Part shown: positions 27,198 through 33,600 of the stretch, in pieces | Layout: every line of letters starts with the position of its first letter | Position numbering within the stretch: the stretch's first letter is position 1 | Assembly: GCA_963169135.1 (NCBI GenBank) | Contig: CAUJEQ010000052.1 | Location: 1-33,600 of the forward strand | DNA length: 33,600 nt | Direction of reading: 5' to 3' | Origin: Chloroflexota bacterium | GTDB lineage: Bacteria; Chloroflexota; Dehalococcoidia; Tepidiformales; Tepidiformaceae | The notes under the pieces: generated by a model | What the model saw: only the letters and a program-made list of their open reading frames with translations | Databases searched by the model: none | What the model was told of the DNA's origin: nothing | Made by a program: the position numbers and the translations under genes

Positions 27198-27439
27198 TGC
27201 CAACCTTCAGGATCGGAGGGTACATGTTTCGCTTTTACTCATCCGACGGCGTCGAGCCTCCGCATGTCCACATCCTCCGCGACTCCTGCGAGGCGAAGGT
27301 CTGGCTCAATCCCGTCGCGTTGCAGCACAACCGGGGATACACTTCAAGGGAACTGGGAGAGGTACTCCGCCTTTGCGCCGCGAATGCGGCAACGTTTCTG
27401 GAGGCATGGAATGGCTACTTCGGAAAGTTCGAGCGTTGA
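27197..27439 (+). CDS. DUF4160 protein (putative toxin-like partner)
   Basis: MPTFRIGGYMFRFYSSDGVEPPHVHILRDSCEAKVWLNPVALQHNRGYTSRELGEVLRLCAANAATFLEAWNGYFGKFER; TGATG overlap with the preceding gene. Confidence 0.8.
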   Translation: MPTFRIGGYMFRFYSSDGVEPPHVHILRDSCEAKVWLNPVALQHNRGYTSRELGEVLRLCAANAATFLEAWNGYFGKFER

Positions 27440-27677
27440 GCCAGAGGTGGCAGCGGTGGACGCGGAGCTATCGGAGAAGACTCTCCGTGTGCGGCTCAGC
27501 GATGGCCGCGTCGTTGAGATCGGGCTGGACAGGCCATGGCTTCACTGGCTCCGCGATGCTACAGATGCGCAGCGCCGGCGTTGGCGGCTTGAACCGGGCG
27601 GGTTCGCGATCTACTGGGACGAACTCGACGACGGAGTTGAAGTCCGGCACCTGCTTTCGCTGACCCCGGTCGCCTGA
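27411..27677 (+). CDS. DUF2442 protein (putative antitoxin-like partner)
   Basis: MATSESSSVEPEVAAVDAELSEKTLRVRLSDGRVVEIGLDRPWLHWLRDATDAQRRRWRLEPGGFAIYWDELDDGVEVRHLLSLTPVA; overlaps DUF4160 ORF by 29 bp. Confidence 0.78.
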   Translation: MATSESSSVEPEVAAVDAELSEKTLRVRLSDGRVVEIGLDRPWLHWLRDATDAQRRRWRLEPGGFAIYWDELDDGVEVRHLLSLTPVA

Positions 27678-27695
27678 CCGCTCTATAGGGCAAGG

Positions 27696-27724
27696 CGTGG
27701 AGGGAGGAAGTTCCTCCCTCCACG
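27696..27724. terminator. Hairpin terminator between convergent genes
   Basis: CGTGGAGGGAGGAA-G-TTCCTCCCTCCACG, 14-bp complementary arms, between CDS ends at 27677 (+) and 27736 (-). Confidence 0.75.
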
Positions 27725-27735
27725 TGATCTCGATC

Positions 27736-28956
27736 CTACCAGGCAGCCATCTTCTTCTGGAGGTTCCGGTCGAGTGCGTCCAGGAAGCCCTCCGTCGTCA
27801 GCCACGGGCTGTCCGGCGAGATCAAGATCGCGAGATCCTTCGTCATCTCGCCGCCCTCCACGGTCTCCACGCACACCTGTTCGAGCGTTTCGGCGAACCG
27901 GGCGACGTCCGGCGTGTTGTCGAGCTTCGCCCGGAAGGCGAGGCCCCGCGTCCACGCGAAGATCGACGCGATCGGGTTGGTCGAGGTCTTCTCCCCCCGC
28001 TGGTGAGCGCGGTAGTGCCGTGTGACTGTCCCGTGGGCCGCCTCCGCCTCGCAGGCCTTGCCGTCGGGCGTCAACAGGACCGAAGTCATGAGCCCGAGTG
28101 ATCCAAAGCCCTGTGCGACGGTATCCGACTGGACGTCGCCGTCGTAGTTCTTGCACGCCCAGACATAACCACCCTCCCACTTCATGCAGGCCGCGACCAT
28201 ATCGTCGATCAGCCGGTGCTCATAGGTAAGCCCGGCTGCCTTGAAGTCGGCTGCGAACTCGGCGTCAAAAACCTCCTGAAAGAGGTCCTTGAAGCGGCCG
28301 TCGTAGGCCTTGAGGATGGTGTTCTTGGTCGACAGGTAGACCGGGTAGTTCCGGTCCAGGCCGTAGCGGAGCGACGCCCGCGCGAAGTCACGGATCGAGT
28401 CGTCAAAGTTGTACATGCCCATCGTGATGCCCGAGCCGGTGAACTTCGCCACATCCATGGTGATCGGGTCGCCACCGCCATCCGGCACCCAGCTGAGCGT
28501 GACCGTTCCCGGGCCGGGGACGCGAAAGTCGGTGGCCTTGTACTGGTCTCCATGGGCATGGCGGCCAATGACGATCGGCTTGGTCCAGCCCGGCACCAGG
28601 CGCGGGATGTTCTTGCAGACGATGGGCTCGCGGAAGACCACGCCGCCGAGGATGTTCCGGACGGTGCCGTTGGGCGACTTCCACATCTGCTTGAGCTTGA
28701 ATTCTTCGACGCGCGCCTCGTCAGGAGTGATTGTCGCGCACTTCACGCCCACGCCGTGCTTCTTGATGGCGTTCGCCGCATCGATGGTGACCTGGTCATT
28801 GGTCGCGTCGCGGTGCTCCATGCCGAGGTCGTAGTACTCCAGCTGCACATCGAGGTAAGGGAGAATCAACTTGTCCTTGATGAACTGCCAGATGATGCGG
28901 GTCATTTCGTCGCCGTCGAGTTCGACGACCGGATTCGTGACTTTGATCTTCGCCAT
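27736..28956 (-). CDS. icd: NADP-dependent isocitrate dehydrogenase
   Basis: [112 protein letters not shown]. Confidence 0.95.
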   Translation of the reverse strand: MAKIKVTNPVVELDGDEMTRIIWQFIKDKLILPYLDVQLEYYDLGMEHRDATNDQVTIDAANAIKKHGVGVKCATITPDEARVEEFKLKQMWKSPNGTVRNILGGVVFREPIVCKNIPRLVPGWTKPIVIGRHAHGDQYKATDFRVPGPGTVTLSWVPDGGGDPITMDVAKFTGSGITMGMYNFDDSIRDFARASLRYGLDRNYPVYLSTKNTILKAYDGRFKDLFQEVFDAEFAADFKAAGLTYEHRLIDDMVAACMKWEGGYVWACKNYDGDVQSDTVAQGFGSLGLMTSVLLTPDGKACEAEAAHGTVTRHYRAHQRGEKTSTNPIASIFAWTRGLAFRAKLDNTPDVARFAETLEQVCVETVEGGEMTKDLAILISPDSPWLTTEGFLDALDRNLQKKMAAW

Positions 28957-28988
28957 GTGAACGGGTGCTCCTCTGGGTGGGTGGTGGC

Positions 28989-31679
28989 TCAGGCCTGGGG
29001 CTGACTGGCGAGCTGGCGCAGGACGTACTGCAGGATCCCGCCGTGACGGTAGTAGTCCAGCTCGACCGGGGTGTCGATCCGGCAGATCGCATCGAAGGTC
29101 GTTGTCTTGCCGTCGTCGGCGCGGGCTGTCACGGCCAGGCGCTTACCGGGCTCGAGGCCGGCCGCGATACCATCGATCGCAAAGGTCTCCCGGCCGGTCA
29201 GCCCGAGCGATTCGCGGTTCTCGCCCGGCAGGTACTGCAGCGGCAGCACGCCCATGCCGACCAGGTTGCTACGATGGATGCGCTCGTACGATTCCGCGAT
29301 GGCCGCCTTCACGCCGAGCAGGTTCACGCCCTTTGCCGCCCAGTCGCGCGACGAGCCCGTCCCGTACTCCTTGCCCGCGAGCACGAGCAGCGGCACTCCT
29401 TCAGCCTTGTAGCGGGCCGAGGCGTCGAAGATGGTCATCTCCTCACCAGCGGGCAGGTGTTGAGTCACGCCGCCTTCCGTCCCCGGCGCGAGCTGATTGC
29501 GCAGACGGATGTTTGCGAACGTGCCACGGACCATCACCTCGTCGTTGCCGCGGCGGGACCCGTAGGAGTTGAAATCGTTGCGGTCGACGCCCATCTCGCG
29601 GAGGTAGATTCCCGCCGGGCTGTTGGCGCTGATGTTCCCTGCCGGCGAGATGTGATCGGTCGTGACCGAGTCGCCGACCATCACCAGCACGCGCGCTCCG
29701 GCAATATCGGTCACCGGGGCAGGCGTCATGGTCAGGTTGTCGAAGTAAGGCGGGTTCTTGATGTAGGTGGACCAGGCTTCCCACTTGAACAGCCCGCCTT
29801 CGGGTGTATCGAGGTTGCGCCACCGGTCGTCGCCCTTGAACACCTCCGCGTAGCGCTTGCGGAACATGTCCGAACGGACGGAGGTGCGGATGGCTTCTTC
29901 GACCTCGGCCTGCGATGGCCAAATGTCGCGCAGGAAGACGGGTTGCCCGTCCTTGCCGTTGCCGATGGGCTCGTTGTAGAGGTCGATGTCCATCCGCCCG
30001 GCGAGCGCATAGGCCACGACCAGGGGCGGAGAAGCCAGGTAGTTCGCGCGTGTGTCCGGGTTCACGCGCCCTTCGAAGTTCCGGTTGCCCGAGAGGACGG
30101 CCGCCGCAACCAGGTCGTTTTCCTTAATCGCCTCGGTGATCTTCGGGTCGAGCGGTCCCGAGTTTCCGATGCATGTGGTGCACCCATAGCCGACGAGGTT
30201 GAAGCCGAGCGCATTCAGAGCGGGCGTAACGCCTGCCGCGTCGAGGTACTCCGTCACCACCTGTGAACCCGGCGCAAGGCTGGTCTTCACCCACGGCGGC
30301 GTCTTGAGTCCCTTCTCGACCGCTTTCCGCGCGAGTAAGCCCGCCCCGAGCATGACTTCAGGGTTGGAGGTGTTGGTGCAGCTCGTGATGGCGGCAATCA
30401 CCACCGATCCATGTTTCAGGTCGAACGTCACGCCGTTCTGAATGTGGGCCGACGCGCCTGACTTCGCCGGGTCGACCGTGGCGGCAAGGTTCTTTTCCCA
30501 GTCGGCCTTCGCGTCGGTCAGCGAGATCCGGTCCTGTGGCCGCTTGGGCCCCGCAATGGCCGGGACCACATCTCCAAGGTCGAGTGAGAGTGTGTCGGAG
30601 AACACGGGGTCCGGCGTGGCATCGGTCCGGAATAGCCCCTGGGCCTTGCAATAGCTCTCCACCAGCGCTACCAGGGCGTCCTCTCGCCCCGTGAACCGCA
30701 GATAGTTGAGCGTCTCGGCGTCGACGGGGAAGAAGCCCATGGTCGCACCGTACTCGGGCGCCATATTGGCGATGGTCGCACGGGCGGCGAGGGGCAGTGT
30801 CGTGAGGCCGGTCCCGTAGAACTCCACAAACTTGCCGACCACGCCCCGCTCCCGCAGCATCTGGGTCACACGGAGGACGAGGTCCGTGCCGGTCGCGCCT
30901 TCGGGAAGCTTGCCCGTCAGCTTGAAGCCGACCACTTCGGGGATGAGCATCGCCACCGGCTGGCCGAGCATCGCAGCTTCCGCTTCGATGCCACCCACGC
31001 CCCAGCCGAGCACCCCGAGGCCATTGATCATCGTGGTGTGCGAGTCCGTGCCGACCAGCGTGTCGGGGTAGGCGAGCGTCTGCCCGCCTTCCTCCTTCTC
31101 GAAAACGACGGAGGCGAGGTACTCGAGGTTCACCTGGTGAACGATGCCGGTCCCGGGAGGGACGACACGGAAGTTGTCGAAGGCCTGCTGGCCCCAGCGC
31201 AGGAACTGGTAGCGCTCGCGGTTCCGCTCAAATTCGATTTCCACGTTCCGCGTGAATGCGTCAGCCGTGCCGAAGTTGTCGACCTGAACGGAGTGGTCGA
31301 TGACGAGGTCGACGCGCTGCAGAGGGTTGATCCGGCCGGGGTCGCCGCCAAGCGACTTGATCGCCTCGCGCATCGAGGCGAGGTCGACCACCACCGGCAC
31401 GCCGGTGAAGTCCTGGAGCAGGACCCGCGCGGGCGTGAACGCGATCTCGCGATCGGTCCCGCTGTTCGGCTGCCAGGATGCGAGTGCCTCGATGTCCTCG
31501 CGCGTGACGGCTCGTCCATCCTCCAGCCGGAGCAGGTTTTCGAGGAGGATCTTGAGTGAGAATGGCAGCCGGTCGAGATGGCCGACGCCCTTCGCGCGGA
31601 GCGCTTCGAGCGAGAAATAGGTGTAGGTGCCCCCGCCCGAGGACAGGGTAGTGCGACTGGCGAAACTGTCTGGATGCAC
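28989..31679 (-). CDS. acnA: Aconitate hydratase
   Basis: GTG start at 31679 with AAGGAG 7 nt upstream; [111 protein letters not shown] is open to an ATG at 31724. Confidence 0.95.
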   Translation of the reverse strand: MHPDSFASRTTLSSGGGTYTYFSLEALRAKGVGHLDRLPFSLKILLENLLRLEDGRAVTREDIEALASWQPNSGTDREIAFTPARVLLQDFTGVPVVVDLASMREAIKSLGGDPGRINPLQRVDLVIDHSVQVDNFGTADAFTRNVEIEFERNRERYQFLRWGQQAFDNFRVVPPGTGIVHQVNLEYLASVVFEKEEGGQTLAYPDTLVGTDSHTTMINGLGVLGWGVGGIEAEAAMLGQPVAMLIPEVVGFKLTGKLPEGATGTDLVLRVTQMLRERGVVGKFVEFYGTGLTTLPLAARATIANMAPEYGATMGFFPVDAETLNYLRFTGREDALVALVESYCKAQGLFRTDATPDPVFSDTLSLDLGDVVPAIAGPKRPQDRISLTDAKADWEKNLAATVDPAKSGASAHIQNGVTFDLKHGSVVIAAITSCTNTSNPEVMLGAGLLARKAVEKGLKTPPWVKTSLAPGSQVVTEYLDAAGVTPALNALGFNLVGYGCTTCIGNSGPLDPKITEAIKENDLVAAAVLSGNRNFEGRVNPDTRANYLASPPLVVAYALAGRMDIDLYNEPIGNGKDGQPVFLRDIWPSQAEVEEAIRTSVRSDMFRKRYAEVFKGDDRWRNLDTPEGGLFKWEAWSTYIKNPPYFDNLTMTPAPVTDIAGARVLVMVGDSVTTDHISPAGNISANSPAGIYLREMGVDRNDFNSYGSRRGNDEVMVRGTFANIRLRNQLAPGTEGGVTQHLPAGEEMTIFDASARYKAEGVPLLVLAGKEYGTGSSRDWAAKGVNLLGVKAAIAESYERIHRSNLVGMGVLPLQYLPGENRESLGLTGRETFAIDGIAAGLEPGKRLAVTARADDGKTTTFDAICRIDTPVELDYYRHGGILQYVLRQLASQPQA

Positions 31680-31922
31680 CGTTGGGCTCCTTGTACTGAA
31701 CGCTGCCGGGAGATCCCGGCGCAATGTGGATGTCGCCGGTTACCGGGCTACAAGGGTCTGGTGCGTGAGGGCGGGCTGATTCCCATGTCCCAAGCCTCCT
31801 TCCACGTGCGTGGGGGTACTTGGGCCCTTTCCGGGTGAGAACCCGGGCTGCCGTCTCGCCAGGTTCCGCGACTTCCCCGTGGGGGACCGTTGGGCCCGGA
31901 CCTGGCTGCGTGCGGGACGGTT
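31680..31922 (-). ncRNA. Candidate structured 5' leader (cis-regulatory RNA) of acnA-icd
   Basis: Several self-complementary stems upstream of acnA: 31859-31864/31900-31905 (with inner 31874-31878/31882-31886), 31831-31836/31841-31846, 31789-31794/31819-31824, 31705-31710/31715-31720, and 31689-31695/31749-31755 covering the acnA SD. Confidence 0.5.
31748..31786 (-). CDS. Candidate 12-aa leader peptide MGISPPSRTRPL
   Basis: ATG at 31786 preceded by AGGAGG (31800-31795) with 8-nt spacing; reads ATG GGA ATC AGC CCG CCC TCA CGC ACC AGA CCC TTG TAG. Confidence 0.45.
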   Translation of the reverse strand: MGISPPSRTRPL

Positions 31923-31928
31923 AGGCCG

Positions 31929-31934
31929 AGTATA
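31929..31934 (-). promoter_or_regulatory. Candidate -10 element for acnA-icd leader
   Basis: TATACT on the minus strand just downstream of the MFS stop codon; no convincing -35 hexamer at 17 nt. Confidence 0.4.
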
Positions 31935-31942
31935 GCGCAGAC

Positions 31943-33370
31943 TTACGCTGGCGGGGCGACAACGGGTTCCCTACCCGGTTCAGCGTCCTTGCGGCCGGGT
32001 GTGCCCAGCCCAAGGAAAAAGCCCAGGCACGCCACCGCCAGCACCGGGATGAGTGCATCGCTGAACTCCGTGGCGCCGCCGCCAACCAGGGGATTGATGG
32101 CCGAAACGGCACCCTCCCGGGACCTGAGGATGGACCCCGAGAGCGCGACCGTTGTTGCCCCACCAAGGAAGAACACGAGGTTGAACACACCGACCCCGAG
32201 CCCGGCGAGGTCGAAGTCGAGTTCGCCCGTGGCGGCGTTGATCACAGATGCGTTCACCATGCCGTAGCCGGATGCGATGACCAGGTAGACGAGGCTCACG
32301 CCCCACGCCGGACCATCGAAGCCCGCCAGGTGGAAGTAGCCAACACCCACCACCATGATCGCTGTCCCGGCGATGATCAGCAGCCGATTCCCGACCGTGT
32401 GCGAGAGTACGCCGCCCGCCATACCAAACAAGGCGATCGCCAACGCTCCCGGCAGGAGGTGCAGTCCGACCTGGATGATGCTGGTTTCGTGATAGCGATA
32501 CAGCAGGAGGGGGATCAGTACTACCGCACCGAAGTGCAACCCTTGCGTGGCGTACCCGACGCCGGCCATCCGCATGAAGCGCACATTGCGGACGACGCGG
32601 GGAGAGAGGAACGGGTCCGGGGTTCCCACGATTCGCGCCACCATCAAGGCTCCGGCCACCAGCGCGCATCCCAGCGCTACCAGGCCGACGGAGTCGGCCG
32701 GGTCGCGGGGGAGGCGGTTGAGCGCCAGCACCCCTCCAGTCACGGTGAGCGCCAGCAGGCCCGCACCGGGTGCGTCGAAACGCTGGTTCGAGTCGCCAGG
32801 GACTCCCGGGACTGCCCTGAGCGCCAGCGGGAGCAGCGCCGCCGCCGAGGCCGCGGTCGCGAAAAATGGGGCGCGCCAGCTTCCAATCTCCGTCAGCGCA
32901 CCACCCACGAGCGGGCCGAGCCCAAAACCCACCCCCACCGCCATGATCGTTGTGCCCATCGCCCGGCCGCGTTCCCGATCAGAGGTCGTCTTTACGATTG
33001 TTGCGAGTGAGAGCGAGGGCACTGCCGTCCCGCCGAATCCCTGGGCCGCCCGGGCTGCCACCAGCAGCCAGTAGGAAGGCGCCAGCGCGACCCCGAGGGA
33101 TGCGACGGTGAAGAGCGTCAGTCCGAAGACGTACATCGGCTTGGTGCCGACTATGTCGGCGAGGCGCCCGTAGACCACCGTCCCGGTGGCGAACGTGATG
33201 ATATAGGCCGTCACGACCCACGTCAGGGTGTCGTCGCCGACGCGGAAGTGCTCCTGGAGATCCGGCAACGCGACCGTCGTCATCGACGCGCTCATGACCG
33301 AAACGAGAATCGTCGCAGAGAGCACGAGCAGCGCGAACCGGCCAAGCCGTGGGGGCGGCAGCGGATCCAT
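31943..33370 (-). CDS. MFS transporter (drug:H+ antiporter-2-like)
   Basis: ATG at 33370 (ORF open to 33463): MDPLPPPRLGRFALLVLSATILVSVMSASMTTVALPDLQEHFRVGDDTLTWVVTAYIITFATGTVVYGRLADIVGTKPMYVFGLTLFTVASLGVALAPSYWLLVAARAAQGFGGTAVPS. Confidence 0.92.
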   Translation of the reverse strand: MDPLPPPRLGRFALLVLSATILVSVMSASMTTVALPDLQEHFRVGDDTLTWVVTAYIITFATGTVVYGRLADIVGTKPMYVFGLTLFTVASLGVALAPSYWLLVAARAAQGFGGTAVPSLSLATIVKTTSDRERGRAMGTTIMAVGVGFGLGPLVGGALTEIGSWRAPFFATAASAAALLPLALRAVPGVPGDSNQRFDAPGAGLLALTVTGGVLALNRLPRDPADSVGLVALGCALVAGALMVARIVGTPDPFLSPRVVRNVRFMRMAGVGYATQGLHFGAVVLIPLLLYRYHETSIIQVGLHLLPGALAIALFGMAGGVLSHTVGNRLLIIAGTAIMVVGVGYFHLAGFDGPAWGVSLVYLVIASGYGMVNASVINAATGELDFDLAGLGVGVFNLVFFLGGATTVALSGSILRSREGAVSAINPLVGGGATEFSDALIPVLAVACLGFFLGLGTPGRKDAEPGREPVVAPPA

Positions 33371-33558
33371 GGCCGTCAATCGTGGGCGGAGATTCGCTGG
33401 CTGTCGAACCGAAATCAGCACATTCTTGATGACAGCCGCGATCGGTACTGGTACGCTAGCCACGGTAACCGCGTTCCATCGGCCTCACGGAGAGGTCATT
33501 CGAATTCCACCGGCGCTCGATGACCGTAGGTTCCACGCAATTTCAGGAGGGTCATTGG

Positions 33559-33600
33559 GTGTCGTACACCGACAAGACGCTCGTCTGCAGCGACTGCAGC
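33559..33600 (+). CDS. Zinc-ribbon domain protein (partial, N-terminus only)
   Basis: GTG start with AGGAGG 8 nt upstream: M-SYTDKTLVCSDCS..., resembling small CxxC zinc-ribbon proteins; truncated by the window edge. Confidence 0.6.
   Translation, partial: MSYTDKTLVCSDCS

Noticed and set aside
28965-30266. 433-aa plus-strand ORF opposite acnA
   Set aside because: Antisense shadow ORF of aconitase; no motifs.
31680-31940. 6S RNA, SRP RNA, RNase P RNA or cobalamin/TPP riboswitch upstream of acnA
   Set aside because: The conserved signatures of these classes were not found; the region is a series of separate hairpins rather than any of those folds.
1-33600. CRISPR arrays, transposons, prophage or integrated plasmid genes
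   Set aside because: No regularly spaced direct repeats and no transposase, integrase or phage structural proteins seen; gene content is chromosomal and housekeeping-like.

Overview
This is a GC-rich bacterial chromosomal window, densely coding, with mostly housekeeping genes. I infer an F420-using Chloroflexota-like lineage from gene content only, with low confidence. Recognisable genes are rph (partial), comEC, a thiolase/DUF35 pair, a NYN-domain protein, mrp, a zinc-ribbon microprotein, pyrD, tRNA-Pro(TGG), threonine aldolase, a lipoprotein, an atypical response regulator, an LLM-class oxidoreductase, an SDR, the overlapping tyrA-aroA-gmk operon, a site-2 protease, two tandem paralogous anchored beta-propeller proteins followed by a lytic-transglycosylase/SH3-like secreted protein, an EF-G-like GTPase, a DnaQ-exonuclease/DinG helicase operon ending in a DUF4160/DUF2442 pair, icd, acnA, an MFS transporter and a partial zinc-ribbon gene. 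I see no CRISPR array, transposase, integrase or phage module. The most interesting signal is the roughly 250-nt region upstream of acnA-icd on the minus strand. It has a candidate -10 box, several strong hairpins, a short ORF with its own AGGAGG (MGISPPSRTRPL*), and a 7-bp helix that would pair the end of that ORF with the acnA Shine-Dalgarno sequence. This looks like a candidate leader-peptide or riboregulated control element for a TCA-cycle operon. All calls come from reading the sequence; no database or folding run was made.
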